From Liopterus haemorrhoidalis (Eukaryota > Arthropoda > Insecta > Coleoptera > Dytiscidae), in contig OZ020620.1 in the NCBI GenBank assembly GCA_963971575.1, positions 42,074,924 to 42,138,923 of the forward strand: DNA of 64,000 bases, written 5' to 3'. The first letter of the stretch is position 1; the number at the start of each line of letters is the position of its first letter. The notes under the pieces were generated by a model. That model was not told the origin of the DNA and made no database searches. It saw only the letters and a list, made by a program, of their open reading frames with translations. The position numbers and the translations under genes are program-made. Shown piece by piece: positions 21,926 to 34,334 of this stretch.

Positions 21926-22849
21926 ATAAACACGTACTTATCCGCTTCGGAACGTTGTTAAAAATGAACTATTTCACAGATCTACTTGAAACTTAGTGTG
22001 TATGTCTACAAAGAATGGCAAATATCAGAAATAATATCAAACTTACAATATGAGCGCCATCTCTTAACAAAGTCACGGACTTATTAAATACCTCTCATTA
22101 ACACGAAATCTTAAAATTTTCAGAATGTTCTCCCTTTTTTCTCTTTACACACTTTGAACTTCTGGCTGCTCTATGTATTTAACACTCACGAGGTCAGCGT
22201 AACATTTCACCGGTTCTATTATCCCTGTATTAACTTTTACAACATTAAAATGTGTACGAATATTAAATATTTTAGTTCGAATTGACTTCTAAGCTGATTG
22301 CACAATATCGGAAGGTAACATATCGAAGTAGTGTCCAGGATAGATAAAAATTTCTTTCATTAAAGATTATAAATCTATAGATCTCGGTTCATTAACTATA
22401 ATATCAAAGGTTGAAGCTACCTTGAAAAATTATCTCGTCTCGGAATTGGATTTTAATCAATGCAAATATGATATAAACATGTGGGTTTGATAAAACTTAT
22501 TTTCTCAGAAGCAATAAAACCTTCCATACAATAATAGAAATAAACAAAAATAACTAGCAATAAAACTATATACAGAATACGCCGTATTTTGTTCACTAGG
22601 TCAGTGTTTCTCAACCTAAAACTTACCTTGGACCAGCAAAATATCAATATTTTATTGTCTTTTATTTATTTAACAACACAATTTGAACTCGCATGCCCCT
22701 TGTCATCGAAGAATCTGTGCGGAACAAGTATACTAATAAATAAATATAATTTTGTGTGTCAAATGGCCGGTTGCTAAAGTAAGAATTATTCCTAACTCAA
22801 GTTAAAATCATTTGTTTTTGTATATTTGGGCCAAATCTCAAAGAACAGA
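21926..22849. other. Intergenic, little seen
   Basis: 22603-22640 (CAGTGTTTCTCAACCTAAAA) is a lone hAT-like left terminus. Otherwise AT-rich without gene or repeat recognised. Confidence 0.4.
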
Positions 22850-23361
22850 AACCAAACCAAGGAACCAACAGTAAATTTACATGTTTAATTGGGACAACAT
22901 TCTGCTTAATTGGGACAGTAAATTTAAGATCACAGTACATATTATGCTACACCTATTCTCAACCAGGAGGCAAAAAAATGTATGGCCGTGTTACAGCGTT
23001 ATTTTATGCAGAAAGGAAATGAAGGGAGCCCTACATCCACACTGAATATCTGTGCTGATTTTGTAGAAGTGAAATGTTACAAATCAAAAGGCAGACTACA
23101 CTTGACGCATTTTTGCATTGAATTAAATTGTATGTACCTATTAATTATTTTATTTTGGAATTTATTATTATTTTTTCTTAAAAGTTCATATTTTTTGGTT
23201 ATATGTAATTTATAGTTTTGTCCAAGAGTTTATAAAAGAAAATTATTGAAAGAAAAATATGCATCGTTTAATTTTATGTGAAATTCGCTTAATTGGGGCA
23301 GCCGCTTAATTGGGCCAAAATGCCTAAGTCCCGATGTGTCCCAATTAAGCGGAATCGACTG
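22850..23361 (+). mobile_element. Tigger-like fragment
   Basis: Repeated TTAATTGGGACA text on the left, and at the right end CCCAATTAAGCGGAATCGAC followed by TGTA, typical of pogo/Tigger termini. The frame 22982-23134 (AVLQRYFMQKGNEGSPTSTL, LNICADFVEVKC) looks like the transposase C-terminus. The left end is unclear. Confidence 0.55.
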
Positions 23362-23880
23362 TATTCTGTAACAAGGTTGGAATGAGAATATTCGATGCGA
23401 GTGGAACATTCCGAGCGCGAGCCGCAGGCGACCATGAGGAACCACGAGCATCGAATTTTCTCTTCCAACCGAGTCACAGACCTTACTTTCTCCACGACCA
23501 CCAGAAAGAAAAAAAAATAACAAATAATTATTTTAACAAACATTTTATCTTAACAAATAATTTATATTACATAACAAATTAATCAATTAATTAAACTATT
23601 TTTTTATTTATTATTTGTTTAATTTTAATTTAATTTACCGAACATCGGCCACTATTTTAGGTTAGGAAGTTATGTTGCATTTATTTAATGTAAACGTTGC
23701 ATATATCTTAATGTAACCCCACAAAAACAAAAGACAACAAGTATGGAATAGTTATTCCATAACAAGTGATGGAATGAAATACACGCGAAATGCATAAAAG
23801 ATGTCTTGTGTTAGAATATTAACTTTCTCTAGTCAAAATTGGTTTTAGAATTGGTAAATTCTATAGTGGTCGTGGAGAAA
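23362..23880 (+). repeat. 510-bp repeat, copy 2
   Basis: Same order of landmarks as 19063-19574. The hairpin loop is enlarged by about 30 bp of G+C-rich text (near 23416-23446), and short indels occur to the right. Confidence 0.7.
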
Positions 23881-24966
23881 ATAGCTTCTGCCTGGGTAAA
23901 TAATATCTGTATTTCTATTTAAACTCTATTTTACTAGATAAATAGTATCTGACGGAATATTATTGGGCAAATAGTGTTCAGTTTAATAATTTGTAACTTG
24001 AGGTTATGTGTAGTATTTACATGATAATTCCCTCTTCAGATTTAAAAATTCACAACTATGTAAATAAAATTTAAAGACCATTACACAAAAAGAATTTAGA
24101 GGGTATTATAATTAATGGCTCAAGAATCTAACAAGTATTGGCATACACGGCACATGGAAAGACCTGACTATGAACAGATCAAGGTGGAGGACTTATGTGA
24201 GTGAGTCCAAAAGTCAATCCAACTGACAGTGCCCAAAGAAAAATAATTTAAAGCTGTACAAAAAAAAATGTCCTACTCTTTTCATTGATAAATGATAGTT
24301 CTACTTTATTCTAAAAAATGTAAGTAAATTGAACTGCTTTCTGCAACAATAATTCCATATTTTATTTGCTCTTAAGATCGCCCTCATGAGGAGTAGAAAC
24401 TAGAAGGTGAAGACAGAAAATGGAAGAAAACTATGATCCAACTGAATAGCACTAAAATAATAGGAAATGTTCAAGAAATTCTTAAAGTGCTTCCAGATTC
24501 TCTTGGCAAGTATGATAAATCAATATTCTAACATTTCTACGAATTCATCTATTATGTTTCACTGCCAAAAATTATATAATACAAGAAAAGAATTCATAAC
24601 CTACTATAACTTAAACGTCGTTTCATTTATTTCCTATTCATGATTACAAAAACGTTAAAGAAAAAATGTGTTTGCAAATACAATAAGTTTCAAATACAAC
24701 AGACCTTTTCTTTAACCGAAGGGTGTAAACTTTAACCTGTTACTACCTGTTCTTGTAACATAATACAAACAGGTTAACCCCGACTTTACCACGAACCTGT
24801 TAAGCTCGCAATTTAAAATTCATTTTACGGAATAATTTAAAAACAATTTACCCTTAATAAGTTCAAAGAAATTACTCAATTTTATATTTAGGACAATTTT
24901 AACAATATTAAATACATATATTTGTTAATATTGATGGAACATTTTGAATAATATAGAAAAAACATA
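23881..24966. other. Intergenic, no gene seen
   Basis: Low-complexity and AT-rich. 24380-24530 has balanced codon-like composition but no frame longer than about 30 codons. No repeat partner recognised. Confidence 0.4.
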
Positions 24967-25360
24967 CAGTCTGTTCCAAACGGTTAAGCGGAACTAAATT
25001 TTGCAATCTAGTTACTTTCATCGTTTAAATCGTGCTTTTTGGCCGTGTTGTAAATCATACTTACAATAAACATTTTTTGTAATTTTTTTCATCATTTTAA
25101 AATGTCATTTTCTTTATGTTAATTTTTTGTGTCATTCTTATTACAAATTTCCCAATTATTTATATTTTTCTCATTAAAATATATAAAAAAAATAATTTAA
25201 TTTTGACATATATACTTCGTTTCCATGATTTCATTGTTGGAATTTTAAATTTTGACATTCCAACGTGAAAAATGAAATAACCCTAGCAAGGTCCCTTCTC
25301 GTGACAACCTAAAAGAACAAAATTCCCATTTAGTTCCGCCTAACCGTTTAGAACAGACTG
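24967..25360 (+). mobile_element. GGCGGAAC-family MITE (394 bp)
   Basis: Ends CAGTCTGTTCCAAACGGTTA and complement, TA at 24965-24966 and 25361-25362. Complete, non-coding. Confidence 0.88.
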
Positions 25361-25759
25361 TAAAATACACTTGGTTTAAGTTCCACAAAATTAATTTAAT
25401 AAATACTTATATTTATTTCTGCTTGTTAGGCCATCATTAGAAGAATGCCAGTCCAATTTAACGGGACGTATAACCCCAACAGAATATAAATTCCTTATAT
25501 AAAACTAACAATATACATTAATAAAATTAAAGGCATACAGACCAATTCTGTAACTCAGTTACTATGACAATAGTAACTAAATATGTCACTATGAGCAATG
25601 TCAGTTACTATCATGAATGAAAGTCATTATACTTTTTATAATATTTTATCTTGTAGTAACGTTATTACACAGTAATTTTTTACAGAATTGATCTGTATAT
25701 CTGTTTTTTTTTTCAGCTTCATATTTGGTTTTTAAATATTTCAGATGATTATAAGACTA

Positions 25760-26153
25760 CAGTCTGTTTCAAACGGTTAGGCGGAACTAAATGGGAATTT
25801 CGTTCTTTTAGGTTGTCACGAGAAGAGACCTTGCTTGGGTTATTTCTTTTTTCACGTTGGAATGACAAAATTTAAAATTCCAACAATGAAACCATGGAAA
25901 CGAATGACATTAAATTATTTTTTACATATTTTAATTAAAAAATAAATAAATAAATGGGAAAGTATTAAGAAAGACACAAAAAATCAAAATATAAAGAAAA
26001 TGACATTTTAAAATGATATTAACCTTAACAAAAAAATGTTTATTGTAAGTATGATTTACAAAGCTTAAACAAAACGGCCGAAAAGCACGATTTATACGAT
26101 GAAAGTAACTAGACTGCAAAATCTAGTTCCGCCTAACCATTTGGAACAGACTT
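25760..26153 (-). mobile_element. GGCGGAAC-family MITE (394 bp), opposite orientation
   Basis: Same length and ends as the copy 0.4 kb to the left but inverted; TA on both sides. Together the two can pair as a long inverted repeat. Confidence 0.87.
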
Positions 26154-26159
26154 TATATT

Positions 26160-26700
26160 CGCATAAAAATCAATTTCGGTCGCTTTACGCAACGGCTTGA
26201 CATATTTTAAAGAAATTTGGTATGACGATAAAATAGAACCAGAATTCAAATATAGGCTTTATGGTATCTCAATATTTTAATTCTAAAGGGGTGTTTCAAG
26301 GTTAAAACTGTTTACTACAAAACTTAAAATATCTCCCTTATTATTGACATAAGAAAAATCACAAAAATTGTTTATAAAAAGAAAACAAATCTTATATGTT
26401 CTATGCATTTTTTCGATTCGATCTATACTTGGGGAGTTACAGGGGGACACCCTAAAACTAATCTTTTGAAATATCTCCTGTTGACTTAACAACAAAAACG
26501 TATATGATAAAAAAAAATATAATAAGAAAACCAATCTTTTATTTTTATGCATTTTTTCAGATGAATATTTTAGATGAATATTTCGGGAGTTATGGAGGAA
26601 CACCCTGAACAAATATTTTAAAATATCTCTCTTATTATTGACTTAACAGTAAAAACGTATATGACAAAAATTGTTTATAATAAGAAAACAAATCTTTTTT
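26160..26700. repeat. Tandem ~160-bp dispersed units
   Basis: Three to four diverged units with the landmarks ACTTAACAG.AAAAACGTAT, ATTGTTTATAATAAGAAAAC and GGGAGTTA.GG.GGACACC. The same unit is at 3.0, 13.3, 20.5, 30.5, 31.1, 49.2 and 51.4 kb. Confidence 0.65.
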
Positions 26701-27290
26701 ATTCTATAGGCGCCATCTTGTAAACCATTTGACGCATATTTGTGTACCATGCGGCAAATTGTAGCTAAAGCTCCATTCTAGAAATATGTTTGGAGATAAT
26801 TTGTTCTATTGTGAAAATTACTTGTTATTGTACTTGGTAGTCTACTTTTGCCGCCATCTCCATTCTGCCGTGGTTTTTAATATAGATGCTGCGGATAAAA
26901 ATGATTTATTTTATGTAAAGAATACTTATACCAAGTGGCATTTCATTATCATCAAGTATAATATTTTTCAATCATGTCGAAAAAAATGTTGTCGTATTAT
27001 TTGAACATTTCTACACAACAATATATAAATATAATAAATATTTGAAACCCACAAATATATTTAAAAAATTACAGAACATTGTTGTGTGATACCTATTATT
27101 AAGTTATTGAGCAATAACATTTTTACAATAATTTTTTCTACAATCAAAAATATCCTATTAGATAGATAAAAATTCTGTGCAAAATTTGATGTATAGATTA
27201 TCACTAATTTTATTTCAGATTGTTAGTTTTGTATAAGAAACTAATAATCTCTGGGGGTTGTACGTAGCGTAACATTGAAAATATGTACAA
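26700..27290 (+). repeat. Repeat shared with 44033-44760
   Basis: GGCGCCATCTTGTAAACC through TGTACGTAGCGT matches the 44-kb element, but the left inverted terminus found there is absent here. The open frame at 26786-27001 is not conserved in the other copy and is not called. Confidence 0.65.
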
Positions 27291-27305
27291 AAGTGTGGTA
27301 TAGAA

Positions 27306-27394
27306 CAGTGTTCCGCAACCTTTTTAAATTTCCCCGACTCAAAATTGGGTCGCGCCGTAAAATTGGGTCGCGCCCCAATGGTTGCGGAACGCTG
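27306..27394. mobile_element. 89-bp hAT MITE with exact TSD
   Basis: Ends CAGTGTTCCGCAACC / GGTTGCGGAACGCTG, flanks GTATAGAA at 27298-27305 and 27395-27402. Between the ends GGGTCGCGCC occurs twice. Far below the length of a usual hAT element. Confidence 0.88.
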
Positions 27395-27402
27395 GTATAG
27401 AA

Positions 27403-28090
27403 TAAAGAAACGATTATTTACTGTTCTATATGAAACTGATATATCTTACTTATCATTTACGTTACAGGAAAAATGTACATTACAAAACCGTACGAAGAAC
27501 GGGTACTCCAGCTAGTTATTTTATATAATTATAAAAACTTTTTTTTAAATTGTTTCAATAAAACCAACTTATATTTACAGATACCGCAATTGACATGTAC
27601 TTAAAAAGATACATTTTTATTAGGTAAGGAAACCCCCACGTATTTATTAAAAATCTAATACACCTACGGAAATTCTTTCGGTGATCAGAAATTTATGCAA
27701 ATTCACAGTTATTTTCACAAATTTAATGTCTAAAATAACCATATACCCAGTCGTATAAACGAGACAGGTGTCGAATACTGAGTTATAGTTAATTTAACTC
27801 ATTTTACGTCAACTATCGTACGACGTAACTTCTGGAAGCTGTCTCAAAGCGAGATACAATAAAACAGAGATAATGGTTAGTTAAATTTATGGCGCGCAAC
27901 ATTTGTGGCAAATAGCGCTTGATAATAAACGGGATATAAATATTTTATAGCGCTAAGCGGGGTCGATTTAACACGTTAGAACGTTAAACAAAGGCCTTGT
28001 AGCGAAGGACGTATTTACGCATAGGCTACGTAGGCTAAAACATAGGTCGGCAAATTGTAGAGGCGGCGAATTTTGTAGAAATACATTATA
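27403..28090. other. Intergenic, no gene seen
   Basis: 27700-28060 is less AT-rich but has no frame or repeat partner I can identify. Confidence 0.4.
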
Positions 28091-29113
28091 ATCTATACCA
28101 GGGGTTCTTAAACTTATGTAGTCCGAGGACCCCCTCTTGAACAACTTTTTTTTGCGGTCCCCATCCCAACCCTAGGCATTTTACGTCGTTCTTGAGACTT
28201 ATATTCTGGCTCAATAATCTCACAGGCACTATGTTGCAATAAATATTGGTAAAAATGTATCGCTGGTTATTTTAATAAATGGTCTTGTGCATTTATAGAG
28301 ATGAACATTTTTATTAGCACATAGAATAAAAAACATAAAATGAATAAAAATAATAGTAAAAAGAATTAAACAGTTGCAAATTATAATATTTCAAACTCAT
28401 ACAAACATTTCTTGGTCTAATATTGGTCAAAATTAGAGATGGGTCGTTCATGAACGAACCGGCTCACTGAGCCGGCTCAGTACACTGACCGAAGTGACAC
28501 GGTTCACCAAATTGAAATGAGCCGGCTCACGGCTCATTGTATAGTTTCAAGTTTCAAGAATACGATAGGTCGGGCGATTGTGAACTGTGACCGGAGTGAT
28601 CCGGATCTGGGTCGATGTCATGTTGAACTTCGCGAGAACTTGGCTTGTAATGTATTATCATAAAGTGTATTTTGTCATCAATTTGTAGGGCAGTTTATTT
28701 GAAACTAATCGGCTTAGTCTGTATTTTCTTACAACCATATTATATAAAAATATTAAAAATATTGCCCAAATCCCAGATGTCCGATTTATAAGGGCAATAA
28801 ACATCGCCATAAACTTAACACATCTGGTTTAAAATACAGTAGCTACATAAAGTGAATTGTTTGTTTCAAAAATGTTAGATAAGAGTCGGGGCTAAACGAC
28901 GTTCTACCTACGACCGAACGACCGGCAACTGACTGACCTGTGTCTCGGGATCATGTTTAAAAGAACCGGCTCTAAGCAAGAGTCGGTTCTAAGCGACGTT
29001 CTACCTACGACCGAACGACCTGTGTCTCGGGATCATGTTTACAAGAACCGGCTCTAAGCAAGAGTCGGCACTAAGCGACGTTCTACCTACGACCGAACGA
29101 CCGACCGCCCTGT

Positions 29114-29376
29114 CCCCTGTAGCACATCCTGATTGGACCAACATTGGCTGTAATATTGCCCGATTATTGGCAAGGATAGCAGGGTTCTATATTCAAAGAC
29201 AGCCAATATTGTAAACATGTAGGATATGTATAGTACAACTAATATTCGCTACAAAATTGTTGTACCATATTGTACATATATAGGTCATAAATTGGGCAAA
29301 ATATCAAGATTTAGCCAATGTTCAATATAGCTTATATATTGTCTCTATATTGGCTAATCATTTTGTGCTACAGGGG
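29114..29376. mobile_element. 263-bp CCCCTGTAGCACA MITE nested in the inner hAT
   Basis: Ends CCCCTGTAGCACA and complement (GTGCTACAGGGG). It interrupts a tandem unit. The duplication at the site is at most 2 bp, so the class is uncertain. Confidence 0.75.
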
Positions 29377-29410
29377 GTGTCTCGGGATCATGTTTACAGT
29401 TCATATATTG

Positions 29411-29870
29411 CAAGAACCGGCTCTAAGCAAGAGCCGGCTGTAAACGACGTTCTACCTACGACCGAACGACCGACCGACCTGTGTCTCGGGATCATATTTA
29501 CAGGTCATATATTGCAAGAACCGGCTCTAAGCAAGAGCCGGCTGTAAACGACGTTCTACCTACGACCGAACGACCGACCGACCTGTGTCTCGGGATCATA
29601 TTTACAGGTCATATATTGCAAGAACCGGCTCTAAGCAAGAGCCGACTGTAAACGACGTTCTACCTACGACCGAACGACCGACCGACCTGTGTCTCGGGAT
29701 CATATTTACAGGTCATATATTGCAAGAACCGGCTCTAAGCAAGAGCCGACTGTAAACGACGTTCTACCTACGACCGAACGACCGACCGACCTGTGTCTCG
29801 GGATCATATTTACAGTTCATATATTGCAAGAACCGGCTCTAAGCGACTTTCTACCTACGAACTAACGACC
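29411..29870. repeat. 104-bp tandem repeats
   Basis: CAAGAACCGGCTCTAAGC starts at 29411, 29515, 29619, 29723 and 29827: a strict 104-bp period. Older, more diverged units precede the nested MITE (28880-29110). Confidence 0.9.
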
Positions 29871-30289
29871 GTCCTGTGTTTTGGAAACATGTTTACTTTA
29901 CCGGATCACTGAGCCGGATCAATGAACCGGCTCAACAAACTGAACGACCTCCACTGATCCGGTTCCGCAAACTGAGCCGAAATTCCCATCTCTAGTCAAA
30001 ATAGATGTCATTATAATATGTTTCCTGTAAATAATTTGCAATTGAATAAAAATAATTAAATTTTTACTAATTATTGTTTAGTTATGTCAATAACTAGTTA
30101 GGTAACAACAAATACAAAAAGTCTTGACCATGTAGGATTTTTATTAAATGAGTTATTTGAATAAAAGCGAAAAGTTGGGGGATGTAAAGTTAATGTCAAA
30201 ATTGTTTTGCGGACCCCCGGTAATGGCTACGCGGACTCCCAAGGGTCCGCGGACCCCAATTTAAGAACCGCTGATCTATATTAATAAAA

Positions 30290-32140
30290 TTGGAGATCTT
30301 TTCTTTATTTTTTCGGTGTCATATTTAGTTTCTATACGTTTCAGATGATTTTAAGGCAATATCTGCAAAAAAAACATTAGTCTGTCCGAAATTCATGAAA
30401 AAACATATTTTTACAAAATTTATCACGATGATAGGGATCAGGATGCGAAGATAGGCTATATGGCATCTCAAAATTTTCATTCTAAGGATTAAAACTGTTT
30501 ACTAAAAAACTTAAAATATCTCTCTTATTAATGACTTAATAAAAAAAATATATGTAACAAAAATTGTTTATAGTCAATAAAACAAATATTATTTGTTGCA
30601 TTTATTCAATTTCATGATTATTTGAAATATCTCCTTTATTGTTAACTTAACATCAACATGTAAGACAAAAATTGTTAATAATAAGAAAACACATCTTTTT
30701 TGTAATCACGAAAATTTTAATTCGCGAGATTTTGATTGATGACAACGTTTCATGGTCAAGAGAATCCAAAAAACTATTTTCGAAGCGCCGTCCGTCCGTG
30801 TGTGTATGTGTGCCTCTGTATAAACGATAACTCAAAAACGGTTCAACATAGAGAGTTCGTTCTGGTTCTTAAAAATTCTCCTATTAATTGGGAAGAACCC
30901 TATTGTTTTTTATGAAGATCCAAAACAGGAAACGGAAGTTATTAAACTTTAAAAAATTTAAAAATTCGTAACTAGTAAAACCAAGACTTGAACAAAATTT
31001 TTTATAGAACATAAATTGATGTATATTTGAAAATTTGCCTCAATCTTATTTTAATTTTTTTTTATGGGAGGGCAAGTCTAGGGAAGGTATCTCGCTGGTT
31101 TCAATTAGATGAATATTTGAGAAGTTGGGGGCACCCTAAAATTAAAATCTTGTATTATTTCACTTAATATTTACCTTGTATCATCAAAAATATATTTATG
31201 AAAATTTGTTTAGAATGAAGAAATCCCCATTTTTTTTTCTGTTCAATAAGATGAATATTTGAGAAGAAATGGGGAACGCTACCTATATACTTTAAATATC
31301 TCACTTATTATTTACTTAGCAGCAAAAATATACACCTATAAGAAAAGTGGTTTAGAATGAAGAAACGATTTTGTTCTGCATTAAACTGATAGAATAACTT
31401 CTACAGTTCTATATTTTTCAAATTGGTCTTACATTTTGGTGTAAATTGTGTTTTATTGAATCAACAATTATCAAAAGGAATTTACAACAACGTTGTACGG
31501 GGTACCGTTAACCGAGTACATACGTAATTTTAATTTTAAGTACCTACGTAATTTGAACCTCTAATTTTAGTCAACCTTTTGATAAACTTAAAATACCTTG
31601 AAACAAAATTAATCGAATGTTAAATATATTTTTCCTCTTATCAAGTTTGAAAAACAAAATTAAAATTCCAACCTATATAATTTAAAGAAAAACTTAAAAA
31701 AATAAACAAAACTAATCGAACAAATTTAAAGTTGTGAATGAAAAAGATAAAATTTGACATTTGAAAACAAATATCCAGAGATAAGAATCATTGACGTATT
31801 TAATCAATATGAAATTACTTGTTAGAAATTAACCACAATTCTCAAAAATAATATTTGATCAATATATTACATAATATATTTTTTGACCTTGTTTAAGTTA
31901 CCTCAAAAACAAAAGGTTTCAAAGAGTAAAAACAACAAAACATTCATGTTTTAGTAGATTTTTACGCAATAAACAAATGTGTGTAGCCTTTTACTTTTGC
32001 AAAAACTAGTTTCTAGGTTGCTGTTACTTTACTATCTATCAATATTTCGTAATAATGCGAACTAAAATGTATATATTTTGTTCTTGTGTTGAGAAGAGAG
32101 TATACAAGGGGGAAATAACTGGTTTAGGGTGTTATTTACC
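30290..32140. repeat. Dispersed repeats and AT-rich sequence
   Basis: 30300-30640 and 31100-31390 hold diverged ~160-bp units. 30700-31080 matches the insert at about 6790-7130. 31400-32140 shows nothing. No gene. Confidence 0.5.
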
Positions 32141-32888
32141 TGTATTTGTGCAGGTAGTTATCCAATTCGTCGTATAAAACACAAAACAAACACAAATTCA
32201 CTTAATATCACATTGAAATACACTCATTTTAAAATAAAACAAGTTAGAATACGATAATATGTAGGTCCCTTTTGTTTACAAGCGTTACTAAACCATCCCT
32301 TTTGGATTTCAGAGCAATGCACTTATAGACAATATGGCGCAGATCTACGCGCATACCACACTCGACCATTCGATCAGGTTTTTATGATCAGACTGACAAC
32401 TGAATACGTCAGTAGGTATTTATGGTGGGGGTTTGTTAAGATAGTTTGTTAGAAATAATTTTTTTGGGTATATTTTTATATTATTTTTAAGAAATTTTTG
32501 TCTATTGATTTATTTACGCGCATGTACCACCTACACGAGAAAAATTTAAATTGGCGTCCGCTTTTACGTCAAGTCTTTATCGATTTGGGACTTGGTTCCT
32601 GGAAGTAAAAGAAAAAAAATCAACCCCATAAGAAGTGTAATCTATTATAGCAAAAAGAAATTGTGGATTTTTGTTTTTATCTGGATTTTTTTGTGATTTT
32701 ACCTTAATTTTATGTTTTTTGCCGCAACATCCGTTTCCTGACGAATTATTTTTTAATATACAAGTTTAATAACAATTTAGAATGTTTCTTTCATACGAAA
32801 TTCAAAGAATTTATAAATTTAAAAAAATATGAAGTATGATTTGTTTCACAATCTACCTAAATAACTTTCTATCTGCAACGATTAAGTA
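32141..32888. other. Possible promoter-proximal or 5' leader DNA
   Basis: 32140-32420 is less AT-rich and repeat-free. On the minus strand, AAATACAG|GTAAATAAC near 32155 could be a donor for an untranslated exon of the MAP3K gene. Pure inference. No coding frame. Confidence 0.2.
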
Positions 32889-33051
32889 CAGGGCCGAATT
32901 TAAGATGAATGAGGCCCTAAGCTGAAAAGTTCTGGAGGCCCTTTTTGAATTAAAATTTTATTTAAGATCGTAGTTTTATTTGGTATTGAATCCTTCCAAA
33001 CGTGAGGCCCTAAGCTAGAGCTTGTTTAGCTTAATGGTAAATCCGGCTCTG
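32889..33051. mobile_element. 163-bp hAT MITE with exact TSD
   Basis: Ends CAGGGCCGAATTTA / TAAATCCGGCTCTG, flanks ATTAAGTA at 32881-32888 and 33052-33059. GAGGCCCTAAGCT occurs twice inside. Confidence 0.88.
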
Positions 33052-33117
33052 ATTAAGTACCCCAGTAGGAGATTTATTTACCTTTTATTAAATATTTAGA
33101 AACTTGTAACATATACG

Positions 33118-34108
33118 CGGGTTACCTTTTATGTTTTTACAAACGACCACTAGATGACAATATTGAAATGTGTCATTACTATATTCGTAAAATTTGACAT
33201 TTGTTGTTATGAAATCAGTGGCAGCTTATAAATTGGCCGAGTAGTTTGTTGACTGTTTAAAAAAAAAAAACAAGTTTGTGGAAAAATGGATATTACTCGT
33301 GAAGGTTTTCGTTGGATGATTTTTTTGCGATTTTAATAAAGGCCTAACTCAATAACAATGCATAGATTCGCTTCGTTCAACTTTTGGTAATGAAACCCCA
33401 TCAGAAAAGACTGTTTACAATTGGTTTGCAGAATTTCGTCGTGGTCGTGCGTCCGTAAGTGATGAATCTCGTGAAGGTCGACCAAAATCGGTTGTGATTC
33501 AAAAAAACATCGATGCTGTGCACAAAATGATTGAAGAAGATCGGCATGTGACTTACCGTGAGATAAAGGCATCCTTTGGCATATCGTAAACTGCAATATT
33601 TTCGATTTTGTATGAACATTGAGCTGTGAAAAAGATCTGTTCCCGGTGGATTCCGCATAATTTGACCGAAGCTCAAAAAAAGACTCGTGTTGATTGGTGT
33701 AAGGGAATGCTAAAAAAATTCAACCAAGGCACTGCAAAATCCATATACAACATCGTTACAAGTGACGAAACTTGGATTTATTCATATGAACCGGAAACTA
33801 AGCAACAATCCACTGTTTGGGTCTTACAAGATGAACCGAAACCCACAAAAGTTGTTCGTTCATGAAACACTTCCAAGAAAATGATCGATTGTTTCTTCGG
33901 TTGTACTGGACATGTCGCAACCATTCCATTCGAGGATCGGAAAACAGTTAATGGTGAATGGTATACAATAATTTATTTGCCAGAAGTCATCGACAAAATC
34001 AAGAAAAACAACCAAAAACGTCGCATCATTCTTTATCATGACAATGCAAGCTCCCACACAGCACGCCAAACAATTGATTATTTGAAGGAGAAAAACTTCG
34101 AATTTTAA
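33118..34108 (+). pseudogene. Mariner transposon copy 1, 3'-truncated
   Basis: The left end GGGTTACCTTTTATG is shared with the copy at 61973. Transposase pieces: MDITREGFRWM (ATG 33285), frameshift, then SLRSTFGNETPSEKTVYNWF, FRRGRASVSDESREGRPK, stops near 33588 and 33627, WIPHNLTEAQKKTRVDW, SDETWIYSYEPE, HDNASSHTARQTIDYLKEK. The first two catalytic Asp are visible; the third and the right end are missing after 34108. Confidence 0.87.
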
Positions 34109-34334
34109 ATAAAATTGAGGGGGGCACGAAATATTTGAAATATTTTTTTTTATCGCTACACATGAAAATACAAGTGATGACCTAAAAAAAGGCCCTCACT
34201 TCTAAAATAAATTTTTCTCCAAGCAAACCTGGGGGGCTAACTGGGGGCCAGAGCATTTTTCGGGGGGCCGGACCCCCCGCTATCACCGCTACTTTTATCC
34301 AGATAGAGATCATATCTTGAAATCTGTATTTATA
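34109..34334. other. Junction with G-rich hAT-like text
   Basis: 34225-34300 is a G-rich tract with GGGGGGCCGGACCCCCCGC and a CACCGCTAC end, resembling a hAT terminus; no opposite end was found. Confidence 0.4.

Larger units (their letters stand above)
28434..29994 (+). mobile_element. Inner hAT element (TAGAGATGGG) with tandem array
   Basis: Ends TAGAGATGGG and complement, exact 8-bp duplication GTCAAAAT at 28426-28433 and 29995-30002. Related to 42268-43086. Much of it is tandem repeats rich in GAACCGGCTC and GACCGAACGACC; another MITE is nested inside. Confidence 0.88.
28099..30273. mobile_element. Outer hAT element (CAGGGGTTCTTAAAC), split
   Basis: Ends CAGGGGTTCTTAAACTT and AATTTAAGAACCGCTG; flanks ATCTATAC / ATCTATAT match 7 of 8. 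Without its insert it is about 0.6 kb. It carries the inner hAT at 28434-29994. Confidence 0.85.

Noticed and set aside
26786..27001. 72-codon open frame in the 26.7-kb repeat
   Set aside because: Broken in the related 44-kb copy, so not conserved coding sequence.
29411..29870. CRISPR-like regular array
   Set aside because: The whole 104-bp period is repeated, not a short repeat with unique spacers, and the context is a eukaryotic hAT element.
33333..33676. Minus-strand open frames over the mariner copy
   Set aside because: Shadows of the plus-strand transposase.
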